A DNA stretch of 64,000 nt from assembly GCF_035582795.1 (NCBI RefSeq), contig NC_134366.1:34680426-34744425 (forward strand), written 5' to 3'. This DNA is from Mycteria americana (Eukaryota > Chordata > Aves > Ciconiiformes > Ciconiidae). The notes below the pieces were generated by a model. That model was not told the DNA's origin and did not search any database. It saw nothing but the letters and a program-made list of their open reading frames with translations. Each line of letters begins with the position of its first letter. Position 1 is the stretch's first letter. Positions 50,224 to 64,000 of the stretch are shown here, one piece after another. The position numbers were made by a program, and so were the translations under genes.

Positions 50224-52416
50224 TGGATGTGGCCGCAGTCAAGACCAAGGTTAAAGTTCCAGGTCAAGTAAAGAGACACCAATGGCAAAGGGTTGATAAT
50301 GGTGACGGCAGAGGGAGAAGCTGCTTCGGTTTGGGTCTGGATCTGGGAAGCAACTCTACGCTGGACTAAGGTGAAGGCCTGGGGACCTATGATAGACTGT
50401 GTTGTTACAGGTCCTTGACCTTGAAAGAATTAATTAGTTTTGAGTTTGGTTCAGCTTTGGTTCTTACACTAGATTTGTGGGATCCACCTTTCCAGTTTAA
50501 TGCACAGAGGTGTGCAAAATGGCCAAGATTAAGTTTGGAGTAAGGATCATGTTTTTATTGGCAATATCCAATGACTAAGGCGGGGTCTGGAACAGAATGA
50601 CAGACTGGATTTCTGCTTGATGACCTTAGGACCCTCTGTCTAGGTTTAGATCTGCTACAGGCCAAGGTTACTTTGCTGAGGATAAGGCTAAGGTTAGGGT
50701 TAAGCTTCAGGCAAATGGGAAGAGGTTGCAGTGATACAGTATGAGCATTAGATTTAGGATTTAACAAAGCATCAACTTAATTCCACTTCATTATCTTCAG
50801 TAAGAACAAAGTTAGTTCATTACTGAGCGCTTTTGTAAATCCCACCCTTAACATATTCATATTCACTTCACATACAGTCAGCAATTTTCCTGTGTCATTA
50901 TAGATACTGTCATTTCCTAGATTAGATTCTCAAGACTGAACAGCATGATAATTACACCACAATTTGGCGATTCAATAGGAAGGGAACTTTATAAGAACCT
51001 TGTATCTTTCTATTCAATTGTATCTTTAACTTTCTACTTTGTCACTGAATCCTTCATTCTTATCTCTCTATAAAAGCATCCAGCTGTCTCAAATTCGTTT
51101 ATGCTTTCCAACATATTCCATAAGTTTACTGTTCTTTGAATGAAATATTTCTGCTCCAAGCCTTCCTTGACTCCTAACATATTAAGCTTCTGCCCCTAGT
51201 TTTTAAACTGTTCTTTAAAAACAGTAGTATTCTGCTTCTCCATGCCAGTTTCAGTCAATTATTCTCTTGTGTATATGCATGGTGAGCTTGTGATCCATAT
51301 TAAAATATTTTTATCGTTTCTCCAATATGCACTGAAATACTAATTTTAACAGTTCTGGAACATATCTGTACAATATGGTTGCTTTTACTTTATTCTTACA
51401 TACACAAATCCCATTGAACTTTAAGCGAAAATCAAAGTTAAGTCTTAAATTTTCTTGTATATAAATCTTGAGATCTCTAAGCATATCTGGTATGCTTTAG
51501 AGCAACGGAAGTAACAAAGTTTCTTGTACATATCGTACATAGTGTTAAGCATGTCTTACATGCTATGCTTAATGAAGCAGCCTTCCAGAAAGAATAAAAC
51601 AACTAATGAGTGGAAAAAGCACATTAAAATTCCACGGAGGAAAAGGTGTTGTAGGCTTAAAAGATACCAGCATGATTGTTTTTGTATTATAAACAACAGC
51701 CATCTATAAAGTTACATGAGGAATTCTCTGTATCTCCATTCTGGTCTGAACATGCAAGCTCATCCTTTGGACCACACTGTCTAACTGATGAAACAGTGTT
51801 GAGTTTCTCCTTTATCCAAAAATATTAATCAGGACATCAATAAACCTTCTCAAGTTCTTGTGTACATTCCCCACCTTTGACTACCTTTAATCCAAAACTT
51901 TGTCCATATGATCATTAGTCTTATCAGCATTACAGTGTTTACCCTACCTCCTCTCTTACCCAAGTTTGCTATAGTTGAGCTTGCTAAAAACATGCATAGT
52001 AGGGAGGAATTGCATTAAGTGAAATGGAAGACAGCAAGGTTGGTTCTAAAGCTATAAGTACTTTGGGGAGAGGACTTTTATTAAATCTTGCTGGTGTTTC
52101 TGAATTATGTATAAGACATCACTGCCATGTCTCACTGAAAATGTACGCTGAAATTACTTATGCCATATGGCATGCTGCCTTTTCATACAATGTATAACAA
52201 GTTTTAGAGAAATGAAGGTATGTATAAATCTTTACAGAAATTTCTACTGTCAACCTTCCCTCGTTGAATTCAACGGGACTTTTGTCTTTATGGACAGATC
52301 TGAAAGCTTTGGGGGAATACTTCACTCCTCAAACTCTAAGAATGATTTAGCTCAGTTTTGACTAGAAATATATTCAGAATTAATTTGCTCCATTGCACTT
52401 CTTAAACTTTAAGGAC

Positions 52417-52435
52417 TTTTTTTTTTTTTTTTTTT
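52417..52435. repeat. Poly(T) tract, 19 bases
   Basis: Uninterrupted T19. On the minus strand it reads as poly(A), but no retrogene or SINE body was recognised on the corresponding side (higher coordinates on the minus strand), so it is listed as a simple homopolymer. Confidence 0.9.
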
Positions 52436-52826
52436 GTAAAACTGGGATGAGTTCTGACAAATTATCATTTCCTTTCTGGGAGCAAACAATCAAACCACTG
52501 TAGAGTTGAGCTGGGAACACAGAGTCCAGCACAGACAAAATACTATTGATGTTGATGTTCCCTTTGAAGTTTTTTTTACTAATATTGGCAGGAGTGTTTG
52601 TAGGTCCTTTATATCAAGAACTCTGAAACCAGAATCTAACAGCTTCATTAGAGCTCACTTCTTACTTTAAAAAGCCAAAGGAGCCATAAACATGCACTAC
52701 CTGTGGTCAATAAGAAGGCACTTTGAACCATGTAAAACTCAGTCCCTTGACAGACAAATTCCAGTTGTGGGGAAGATGCCTGTTTCTAAGGATGATTCCT
52801 GGGATACCCAATTTCTTGTGAGTATT

Positions 52827-52851
52827 TCCTCCTCCTCCTCCTCCTCCTCCT
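52827..52851. repeat. (TCC)n microsatellite
   Basis: About eight TCC units in a row. Simple trinucleotide repeat. Confidence 0.93.
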
Positions 52852-55800
52852 GTACTCCACAGCAATCTTTGCAAAGTGCTCTTTACCTGGTTCTTTGCTT
52901 AAAAAATCGTTTGGATATTGGTACTATAAATAAATGTGAGACAGAATTACTACGTCAAAATAGTTTGGTTTTAGGCAAAACTGTTTGGGCAACTGGGATC
53001 ACATAGGCAGCTGGCATTCCTTTTCACTTTATAAGGCGATGTGTTTTGTTTAATGGCACTGCTTAGTTAGTTCCTCAGGAGTCATGTAGTGGGAAACAAA
53101 GGTGTCATTTGTGAAATTTGGTGTTGTGGAATGCAACCAAAAATAGTTCCAAATTTTAGTTAGATCCTGTCAGCAGTTGTCCCTAAACATCCTTTTCTGG
53201 GACTATAGCTGGAGAACTGGCACCAAGTCAAGAGCACAGACTGCGAGATTGTACTATATAGCTAAAAATGAGCCTCCAAACTGAGCATTGAAACTCTGGT
53301 TCTTGTGAATACTTGGTTCTCATAACATTTGGCCATAAAATCTTATTTCTCAGCAAGAAAAAAACAAAACAAAACACCCTACGGTTTGGAACTTTCCTGG
53401 CTTGTTATGAACCTGCAATAGGCTTATTTGCTTCTCATTATATACCAGATATGTTTTTACTGATAACATGTATTTTGCACCAATAGTTAAGAAAAATAAT
53501 TTAGTGGCTTACTGGGAATAAAATGGTAATAAAGGAAAAGAAAATGGAGAAACTGCTTGCTGGTGGAACACCCCACTATTATTAATTGTGAACCATGTGA
53601 TCTGGCAACCTTTTGATTTACCAGCACCATCCACTCCCTTGTAAATTCTAGCTGGCTTTCCCATACATTATTATATGGATTCCTTGCAACCACTTCCCTT
53701 TCTGATTTTCCAGAGACAGAGTATAAAGTTTCCCCAAATGCCAATAAAATGTGAAATCCTATCCCACTATTTAGGTTTGCTTTGTGTAGTCATCTTCTAA
53801 AATAAGAACCAGCAAAAGTTTTAAACATTGCTCTCTTCTATTTTTACCTTCATTCAATAGTTACTATTCTTCATAAACATCACAGTTTTTGTTTTAACAT
53901 CTGTATGTTTGGGGTTTTTTAAACTGTTGGCTCTAATACTGAGAAAAATTGTAAGTATTTCCTTGCTGCTTCTAAAAAAAAAAGACTTACATGAATGAGT
54001 ATGTTCCACTTCCTCGTGCCATATAACACAGATGTCTATAGGTGAATGAAGTTTGAGTAAAACACGTTAATTAAACCACATTTAGCATGTCATTTTATAG
54101 GTAAAAATAACCCTAAAGCAATATACAAATATTTGACCTTAGAAGTTCTATGCTTTTCTGCTTGCAATGTCCTCTATTTTTCAAATGCATAGTAATAACG
54201 CAGATACTGTTGTTGGCTGAAGCAATGAAAACATGGGCTATTTTCTGATCCATTTTCTTGACAAGTAGTTGTGGGGGAGGAGAGAAAGGCTGCGTGTGGG
54301 TGGGTGGTTTGCAGCAGACTTCATCATCTATAATTTATTCTTTGGGAGGAAAGGCTTTTGCAGGACACTGGCATGTAAGAGCCTGAACACACTTACACAG
54401 CATTACGTCATTCCCATTAAATTATTTCATTTTCTTGGAAGGCTACTCAGGTTAGCACTTGGACTCATGGAGCTGGAAGAATAAAAACATTCATGAATCT
54501 TTAGAAGCTGCTGCAGCAGCAAAAGGTCATGTCTCATGAGGGCTGGCAGAGGGAAACCAGTGAGACTGCAACAGAGATAAGTTTAGCTCTAATTAACAGG
54601 TGTTAAGGTAAGAAATGAAAAGCACCTCATCATCTTTTACAGGCCAGGGGTTCCATACCTGCCTAGAGTGAGATTCCTCCTGCCTCCCTGGGAGGTGACC
54701 GCGACTGGTTACTTGAGCTTGAGATTGCGCCTTATGCTGCTCTCTTCTGAAAGGGGCATGCCTATGTCCTCAGAGGTGGGGCAACCAAGCTATCATAGTC
54801 TCTTAGGACAGGTAGATAGGTAGGTAATCAGTAAACTAAATTTAAAAAGAGAGGGATATGCTCCAGATCTTTATGTATCTTTACACACTGAAATTGATGT
54901 ATAGATACATGTATTTTGCAAAACACATATATATTAAAGATATCCTTAAAGATATCTTTATCTGAAAAATGTCAGAGGCTACATTTCAGCCACATTTGAA
55001 GATCTGCACAGCACAGAATTAGTCTGCTAATGCTCCCAATACTTCCTGAAGCTCTAAACTCGGTCAAGTAGTAACTCTTGCAATTGCTACCATCCTCATG
55101 GTAAGCAACACAAATTCCCACTTCCATTACTCTTGCTGCCTGTTACTCTTGTCTCAGGCACTTAGCCATTATGCATTATTTCTCTTTCTCTAAAACTGCC
55201 ACAACAACCAATTGGCAGCTTGTGGGGCCAGAAATTGTCAGCTGGTCGGTCTGTTTGTCTGGTTACATGACAGTGCACACAAAGTTTCAGCTGCTTTGCT
55301 GTTTGCTCCTCAACCCTTGATCAGAGCTGGATTCTTATCTTCTAATTTTGTCCCTTCAAATTTTGGCAGCTAGTCTAAATTAGTCATCTAAGTTTCTCTG
55401 ATAGTTGGTAGAGAGTAGTAAGCACCTCCTGATAACAATTTGTCCCATTTTAAGAAAGGTGTTTGAAGACAGGTGGGATAAATCCCATTCATATGTGTCT
55501 ACTTACTCTCATGGATTATAGGGGCGAGCTGAGAAACCATCTGATTTGACAGCTAACTTTTAGCTGGCTAAAATGAGGTGTGATCAGTTCCAAGCTGGTC
55601 CAACAACAAAGGCATGACGGGAGGTAAAAAATAAAACATTGGCACATGCCATGGGGGAAGAGTTTTTGGGAATGTGCCAGCAGGACAGAAGTTAACATAA
55701 TCCAGTACACGGGAAGCAACAGTCAAACTGAGCGGAGTTAGCTGGTGTGCAGCCAGCTCTGCTCCTGCATTACACAGGGGAGAGCATAAATATCTGTGAT

Positions 55801-58800
55801 CATCCCCTGGGTCTCTGGAAACTCTAGAAAATTAGGATTAAGATAGTCAGAGAAGTTAGCCTGATGATTTCAGAGGGGTTTGGACAGCTTTTTCAGCTAG
55901 TGCAGCCACTTCAAATTTGGCTGGCCTGCAAAGCATCTATGTTGACTACTTTCCAGATAGGAGGACCAGGAAAGAGGGACTTACTGCTGGCTGGGCTGGC
56001 ATTTTCAGTGTGATCTGGGCATGGGGAAATCTGGAAGGCAGGCTTTCCTTGTTGGCTGGCTGGCTGGTAGCTTCACAGTTTGCTCTGGGCCTGGAAATAG
56101 AGAAGTCAGTGACAAGTTCAGTGTGGCCCTTGGGGACATTACAAAACCTCCGTTCTTTGGGTGTTGCAGTTAAGTAGTGCCCAGTGAGTCATGGCTGCAC
56201 TGCGTTAATGGGCAGAACCTATCTCTGCGCAAGTGCCTTCTGCTTTTTTATTCCTTTCAGTTTAGTTTACTTTCTTCTGCCCTTTTCCATCACTATGTAT
56301 GCAGAGCTGGATAAGTGCCTGCCTGTCTGTGCAAAGATTTTGTTTGGTTCTGCGGTATGGGCTTTGGAGTTTAAGTAGTCTCAAAATCAGAAAAGAAAGC
56401 TTAGAGCAGGCTGTTTCGCCATAGCAAGTGCAACAAGCAGAGCTCTTCACACTTCAGTTCAACATATCTTGGCCCAGCCTTACACTAATGATGACCGCTT
56501 TTTGAACAGTGGTCCACAAAGTAACAGAATCAGAAATGAGCAATTTCTGACATAAGTGATATTACGTTCGCTGCATACATTTGCATGGAACTAAAATTTC
56601 AGTGTAGCTGTTCACAAATTTAATTTTGGCTATGGCTTGCTATGATAAATATTAATCTCATTTAAGATTGGATAAAAAATCCTTCTTTTTATTACAGTCA
56701 CAGATGGTTTTATTTTAATATGCAAGCACCTTTAATTTCCTAGAGGAATATTTGTAGTTACAAATGAGATAGACTTTAGTAAAACTATAAATACCAAGTG
56801 AATATCAGAGGCTGAGCAATCTTCTGATACCAGGAAAGACCCTTACATGCATGCAAGCAGTTGTAGGACACTCGGACAACATGACAATCAAACCTACAGT
56901 AAGCCCTTTATGGGGGCTGGTCATAAGCAAATAATCCCTCTACAGACTGAACAACAGCTTGGCTGATCTGAGTTAAAAAAATTGCCATTCTTCCTAAAAA
57001 CGAATCCATGCAGCATGAAGATGAAATAGAGAATGTTTAATGATTGTCTTAACACTTCAGTCAGGATTTCCTAAACAAGTGGCAATAAAAAGAAATCACA
57101 CATAACTTCCTCACTATTTATATTTACCTTATTTTGTTAACTCTTGATCAAATTATTTAAACATGCCTTCTTTTTACATACTCTCCTAAGCATCTGCAAT
57201 GCATTCCTGTCAGCAACAGGATACAGCGCTAGACATACCTTGGGGATAAGCTAATACAGAAGTCCTATGCACTACCAGTAAGAGAATAAAATGTATCTGA
57301 GGTTTTCAACCAGAGTGACATAGTGCATCAGCCCACCTTATGCCAATGAAAAATTGTTCTGTGGAATTTATTTCCTATGTAGTTTTATATTCCCAAATAA
57401 GTGGTTCCTTGAGCTGATCATTCTTTCAAAACTTCTCATTGGCAGGAATTTGTTCCTGATACTTAGCATAAATTCATCTCTTATTCCTACCTAATTAATG
57501 CTTATCATGTTTATGTGCATTGCAAATGGGACATTTTTCTTCCTAATTATTTTAATCTTTGGTTATTTTTAAGCTCTTCTTGTAAGTGCAGTTCTGTTAA
57601 ACTACATGCATTTAGTTGTCAATATTTTCTTAGATTAAGTCTTCACATATTGAACATTTGTGTTGCTATTCTCTGAACAGTTCAGTTTTTTGCACTAAAA
57701 CCTAGTGAAATTTGCAGGAATGGTGTAAAAGTTGTGTTGAGTGAGCTTTTTTTTTTTTCAATTTTACTAGCTACAGAGAAATGATGTAAAAAATGCAGAC
57801 ATTTTACTTTCAAAGGCAAGGAACCAAACTTTCAGACAGAAAGGAGATGAAAGCAAATGAAGCTAAACAAAGCAACAGTCTGAATCCTGTTTCCTTCTCT
57901 TCCCTTCATTGCTTCAGAATTGCAATTTATCCAGAGTTCCCATCTTTTCTCCTGATAAAAGCATGACATATACAATCTAAAATTTTCCCAAAACACAGGT
58001 AAATACACAGAGGAACTGGGGCATTAAAAGATCTTAATTTCATTTTTTTTTAGACATTTTCAGCACTGATTTAAATTAAGCTCTTCCTGATTGACCCTAC
58101 CCAAAAGTCTTGCCTGCACTGGATGTGAAGAGAGTTAACGAGAGCTTTTGGAAAAAAACCTCATGGCAACCACCAAAAAAACCCAGGGAAAGTTCAGTCT
58201 AACAAAGCATCTACTGCAAATTGAGGTTGTTTATCTAAATATTAATAAACTGTTAAAAAAGAACAAAGAACCTTGTGAAGCAAGCTTTAAATTAGGGCCA
58301 CACAACTTTGTATAGCAAGCTCACTGCTAATTGAAAATTAGGCAGCGTTGTGGTTAGTTTAATGACAAAGCTAGAAACATTGGGCCTATGGCAAAGAGAC
58401 CCAAATCCAAAGACAGACAAGCTTTGCTTGATTATAGTGATTACATCATGGTCATTAGAATTTAAACCAACTAACCCAAACACAGACATCATATCTTCAT
58501 TTGATAGCTGCAGTCTAGTAAATAGTGGGAAAGGATGTTATGTATGGATTAGCCCAGCTGAAATGAAAACAGACATTCTTTTTGAACCTGGCATTGAAAA
58601 CGAAAACTTCAAAATCAGGCTGTAAAGTGGACTTATAAAGCCAGAGGCCTTTGATTTTTAAGGATCTGCATAGTGTTTTAACCAGTCTTTGTTTTGCAGG
58701 AAAACCACCTCAGCACCTGGGTATGAGGCATCCTTGTATGCAGTCTATCACTGTGCAAGATGTTGAGTTTATCTGTGGGAACACATGAAGATTAGCAATG

Positions 58801-58998
58801 TCCTCCTTTGTGCTCCACTGCTAGAATTCCCTCTGAGTTCATGAGTCATTGTCGGCTGCTTGCTAAAAATAATGCTTTAGCACTGCTTGGACTTGTAGTC
58901 ATGATGGTGATGTGATGAGATGACTAGAGACAGTATAAACACTGCATATTTAAAATGCATGTCATGTAAATTAATCTTTAATGCTACAATTTCACAGC
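52852..58998. other. Non-coding gene-desert segment
   Basis: No gene or dispersed repeat recognised. Patches at 54500-54620 and 58690-58930 contain clustered E-box, homeodomain and MAF/AP-1-like words (TGAGTCAT) and may be regulatory. Remaining sequence is AT-rich and featureless to my reading. Confidence 0.5.
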
Positions 58999-59056
58999 GG
59001 GGGGGGGGGGCATTCCACTGTCTAACATAAGACATCCCCATCACCCCCCCCCCCCC
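58999..59056. repeat. Opposed G12 and C13 homopolymers
   Basis: A run of 12 G (58999-59010) is followed 33 bases later by a run of 13 C (59044-59056). They can pair as a hairpin stem, and each strand also carries a long G run. Sequence outside and between the runs is not complementary. Confidence 0.93.
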
Positions 59057-60010
59057 AAATAAGTTGTGTTCTTGGCCTCCCCATATACTGAAAGAAGAGA
59101 TAAAGTGCTCTGAGTCATGCTTGGTCTTTCAAACAAAGAGGGAACCTTGACACTGAAAGCTCCCCTCCCTTTCTGATTTTTGAAGTTAAAAGTTATCATA
59201 TTCATAGAAATCAACATTTGAAATCCTTCTTGCCTTTCCGTCTAATAAATCTGTATAGAATAAATTGCAGGGACCAAGGTCATTCCCATCCACACTTAAA
59301 ATATTTTAGGTCAGAGACAGTGCATATAAATCAAAATAGCTGCATTGATTTTCTGGGCACTAAGACAAAGAAGTACAGACTAAAGGGCAGGAAGGTCTTC
59401 AGAGCATTGCCTCTGCCTACTCTCAGAGTATACACATTTATTATAGTGCCATTATCATTAATACTTTGAGAAACTCTCACTTGGAATTGCACACATCCAG
59501 GTTGTTACAGAATGGTTGTGTTGTAAAGACTTGTGTTGTTATGAAATGTCTCACACCAGAGACAAACAACAGAGCCGACTTTAACACATTTAAATTTGAC
59601 ATTTAATAGGAGACTGCATTTCTCAGAGACTCCTAAAGATACTTCACAGACAGACTCATCTCATAGGCCTAAACCAAAATCCCTGTGTCAGCTAGCATGG
59701 GTCTTACTCATCTCACCAGTGTTACTTCAGCTTTGCCTGACTTCTACTATCTAGCAATTGGAGATGGCTGTTCGACACAGTAAAAGTATGGAAAAGAGAG
59801 CTCTGAAATGGGCGTCAGAACTAGAGACAACATGGCCATTTCACTAGTTGCACTTCATCATCTGTCTCAGATCTAAAGAGTTTGCTACTAGAGAAGCATT
59901 CAAAGGGCAGAATTTTTTCATGCTAAGCATCAGAGGCTTTAGAGGCATAATACATTTACATTGAACTTTTGTAAATATTAAAAGGATATGAAGTCATGTA
60001 GTTAATTTTA

Positions 60011-60354
<344 letters not shown>

Positions 60355-61185
60355 GAACATGTTACTTTATTGTTAAAACTGTGTATACCATTGCATCAGG
60401 GAACACCAGATGAGCTAGCAGCAGACACACAACTGGAGCCTCATGGTGACAGTACTAGAGAGAAGGCAGTACTTCAGAGAGAAGCTGGTCCAGAGTCCAC
60501 AAGCCCTTGTCTTTCAAGGATTAATGTATTTTACATTAGAGGGTCGTGGGATGAAAGCAAAGCAAAACAACAGTGACAGTAAGTCAGGAGTAGTTCATCC
60601 TCTGTTCACTGGGCTACTGGGATTTTCCTTTTGGTATGTTTTTGCCCCAGCCCTATGGCTCTCCCTCTTCTTGCTGCACTGGGGCACAGCTTTACCAGGA
60701 GGGATGGAGAGTGTTATCCCTCCATCCTGGGTGGATGCAGAAATTGTGTTTTCAAGCCTGAGCAATTGGATGAGAGCTACCACCTAGATCTCAGACCTTG
60801 TAGGTAAGTAATGTAACCACTAAAATGTGTTGTAAAAGGTGGATATCATATTCTCCTATTACCCTTCAGGATGTAATGCCTGACTTAAAGTCCTTAGCGA
60901 ACTCTCAGATCAGCGATAAGGTAGTGCTGGTGAGCAGGCAGTCTGGATCAGTAGCTGAACCTCAGTTAGGAGGTTTAGGCAGTCAGATCCTGGTTCTGGT
61001 TAATCTAGTGTCCCCAAACAACTGCCAATGCATTTATTAAAGACAAAATCTGAGAGAATAATTGTCTGATTTCCATGTTGCTTCATGTTTTCATGTCATG
61101 AAGCACTGCAGCCCAAATAATTTATGTATGGCTTTCTCATATAACTGGACCTGCATCTTGTATGTCACTCCTACTTGGGTAGTTC
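60355..61185. other. Non-coding spacer between simple repeats
   Basis: Mixed-composition sequence. Overlapping frames of 62-114 codons at 60370-60787 show no recognisable domain and no splice or codon support. Confidence 0.5.
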
Positions 61186-61230
61186 AAAATAAAATAAAAT
61201 AAAATAAAATAAAATAAAATAAAATAAAAT
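61186..61230. repeat. (AAAAT)9 microsatellite
   Basis: Nine perfect AAAAT units, ending where the sequence changes to AAGATG. Confidence 0.97.
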
Positions 61231-64000
61231 AAGATGAAACCTTACTTTTTTAAGGAAAAAATTTTTAAAAGAAAAAATTAAAAGATGTGAAAATATGGAG
61301 GAAAAATTACTGGTATTTGTAGAGAGCACAGCTGGTCACCAGCAAACCAGCCAAGATGAGAGAGAGGACGAGTCCCCAGATTACATTCATGAATCAATCA
61401 CTGCTTCCATTTGGGAGCTTCATGGAAGAAGTAAATGGAATAATTTCTTCTGAGGCATCATCTCTTCTGAGATGAGTTTTGCTCATCTGTCTTAGATGGC
61501 ATGTAGAAAATCAGGCTGCTGACAATCACACCAATAGAATTAGAGAAGGACAATAAAGAATATTTAAAAACTCAAGTAGTCATTCTAGCTGAGTAATCAC
61601 ACAGCTATTATGAAGAGTGAAATCCTGACTCCACTGATTTTGTACTTTCCTAACATTCTAACCTCTAGAGTGGCATAGGATCCTTAAAAGCTGTCTATGG
61701 ACATAACAATATATGCTAAGTCTGAAACCTAGCTATAACCTAAGACATCTATGTGAGATAGATCATCTCCTACATGTGGCTATCCCCCTCCACCAGTTAT
61801 AGATGGAGCCTAGGCAATTACCTTAGAGAAGACATCTTGCTACTGGGGGACAAAATGACTTGAATCAGATCCAAGGTCCTTGATATGAATCTGAAGAACT
61901 TTTGTACGTAACTGTGTAAAAAATATATGGCTTTTGTACAGCTAACATAACAGTTTGTTTAAGGCTATCACAAGCATATTTATAAATCTGCATATTCAGC
62001 AAGTTCCGTTCACAGAGGATGAGACACAATTAAGACAGAGACTGAAATATCTATTTACACAGGGAAAGCAGCACATGCAGGTATGAGTCACAATACAGTG
62101 GCAAAACTCAGTAATAGGAGCAGTTCCATCCCTTCCCACAAATGTTAAACCTATGCTGTCATGTGAAAAGAAATAAAAAACAAAGAACCCCAGAATAAAA
62201 TGTGCTACTCTGGCAAAAATGGCAAACCACTTTCATCTACAGCAAAACTCCATTTATGAAGCTTTCTACGTTACTTGTTATCTTGTTTTGTGTATGATAT
62301 ATCAGTTGTAACCCTATTGATCATTCAGCGTTACCTCATGTGCAATCAAAATTTCAAATCACATAGCAGTTAGCTAATATGGGGGCACTGGAATAAAAAA
62401 ACCCCATGAGGCAACCATGGACAAAATTTTCTTGCATGCTCTTGCAGGAGAATAAGGGAATGGAGAGTAGTACAAATTATAAACTGTGTAATATCTCTAT
62501 AACCTATATCCAGTGCACTATTGCCTAACATGTAACGCAGCAGAATGTGCAGAAATATCTGCATTATTTAGCACTACTGGTACTGTTCAGATTCATGTTA
62601 CACTCATGCATCCAGCTAATACAGCATAAACTTTTTTTCAAACAAGCTCATTTCCATATCATGCCATTTTTGGTGGCCAAATATGTTCACCAGTCTGCTT
62701 GATGAGTTACTCTTTGTTTTGCTTGATGGTGCATTAAACAAATTTCCCCAGTTTTTGGTATTTCGGATTTCTGTTCTGTCTTTTAAAATCAACAAGTTAT
62801 ATTTCCTATTGCTAAGGCCTTGTAATAGCTTTGTAGCTGTCATCTTTCCTAATGTTAAAATAAATGTTCTTCAGAGCCAGACTCTTCTCCAGGGAATCCT
62901 AAATTACAAAAATTTCAAGCCTGGGTATTTTAGAAGGTGCCAATGAAAGCTAATGGCATTGAGGGGCAGTTTATATAGTAACAGCAGGTTAAAAAATCAT
63001 GTACAGAATGCCCATTCTGGTTCATTAACCAAAATCGGCATTGTTAAATGTGTAAATAGAGAAAAAAAAAGCGATAATGTGAAAAAGTGTTAATTGCATC
63101 ACAATGCCATGCTGTAAAGAGCAGTATAGTAAACATTTCAGCAGCTTACTGCATACATTAACAACATGGCCCAGAAATTGCTAGGTGTTTGAAAACTTTG
63201 TACCCAGATAGTCTTCATGTATACGCTTATTTACTCAAGATACCTTCCCTTTTAACTGGTGCTATTATACACAGCATCACTCCATTAATAGGAAAGGCGG
63301 GCAACGGGAAGCATAGCTGTCCTTGGGGCTATCAGTCCTGCCAGTTGTTTTTCTTCTGTGAAAAGCTTTTTCTGCACATTTCTGGTTACATGGCAGAACC
63401 CCCTGGCAATGGAAATTATATTTAGAAAGGTATTTTAATGCTTAAAAGTAAGTTGAGATTTCTGGGGTTCGATGGTAAAGAAAGCTTCAACACAATAATT
63501 TTTTGCAATAAGTGTGACACCAAGACACCGATTAGAGCAAGGGTATAAGTTGTAGATTTGGAGGACAAAATACCAACTACAAAATCTTTTACACTAACAC
63601 TGCAAGGTGTGTTTTTTTCCTGGCATTCATCACAGCCTTAAAATACCAGTACCAGCCCTGTGTGAAACTCAGCATTCTTGTGTCACACAGGGTTCATCTT
63701 GCTGTGTGTGGGTTTGCACCTTCTCACTTCCCTGCTCAGGTTTCAGACCTGAAAGGTCTCAAGCTCTCCAGTCACAGCATGGAATGGGTCATGCTTCCTG
63801 CTCCCCCATCAGAAGAATTGCCCACTTTAATGAGAGAAAAAGAACAAAGAATGAATAACAGTGCGTTTCTGGCACATGCTTGGAAATCTGGGGTGGTTGG
63901 TGGGCATTTTCATGAATACCAGCACGAAATGGAGTATCTGGTGATAAGCAGGATCATGAATCCATGAATAATGCCAAACTGAATTTGAGTCATTTATTCA
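61231..64000. other. Non-coding right end of window
   Basis: AT-rich sequence with no recognisable gene or repeat. The frames at 63607-63967 are short, overlap each other and carry no domain. TWISTNB/POLR1F, the expected next gene on this side, is not reached. Confidence 0.55.

Larger units (their letters stand above)
46669..52416. other. Non-coding segment with possible regulatory patches
   Basis: No gene recognised. The interval 48840-49060 has motif-rich texture, including a PBX-PREP decamer at 49005-49014. From about 49950 to 50760 the sequence is richer in G and T, with recurrent AGGTTWRG-like words, a 12-bp inverted repeat (50168-50196) and a 17-bp period direct repeat (50195-50223). 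No repeat family was recognised. Confidence 0.5.

Noticed and set aside
50690..50705. Telomere-like GGTTAGGGTTAAG word
   Set aside because: Only one and a half units; too short for an interstitial telomeric repeat.

Overview
This window is vertebrate nuclear DNA, most likely from a bird, and probably a neoavian. It carries CR1 non-LTR retrotransposons with the avian-type 3' end, a 576-bp solo LTR of a kind widespread in neoavian genomes, long AT-rich non-coding stretches and one sharp GC-rich gene island. I see no bacterial operons, CRISPR array or tRNA/rRNA gene.

Only one host protein-coding gene can be supported: FERD3L (Nato3/N-twist), a Twist-family bHLH transcription factor. It is a single intact 189-codon reading frame on the minus strand at 5500-6069. 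It sits in a CpG-rich domain (about 4.25-6.45 kb), with a TATA-like box just upstream and a perfect FOXA-type site about 480 bp upstream of the start codon. A second CpG island at 7.33-7.87 kb has no convincing protein but contains a strong splice-donor sequence on the plus strand, so it may be the promoter and first exon of an unannotated non-coding transcript. In other amniotes FERD3L lies between TWIST1 and TWISTNB/POLR1F. If synteny holds, the left edge points toward TWIST1 and everything right of about 8 kb is the FERD3L-TWISTNB gene desert. Neither neighbour is in the window.

Right of the gene, 13.5-21.8 kb is a cluster of mobile elements. It holds a fairly young 5'-truncated CR1 (minus strand, RT frame broken by one frameshift), a solo LTR with intact 5-bp target-site duplications, and a very old CR1 fossil (plus strand) that keeps the CR1 order of blocks but no open frame. 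One more short CR1 3'-end fragment lies at 36.25 kb. The remainder is unusually poor in recognisable repeats and has simple repeats at 26.5 kb, 60.0-60.35 kb (a 340-bp pure pyrimidine tract) and 61.2 kb. Several short segments carry clusters of homeodomain, FOXA, TCF/LEF or PBX-PREP type sites and may be regulatory elements, but conservation could not be tested here.

I found no clear new biological system. The best leads are the orphan CpG island with its splice donor, the FOXA site upstream of FERD3L, the PBX-PREP site at 49.0 kb, several perfect palindromes/hairpins and the paired G/C homopolymers at 59.0 kb.
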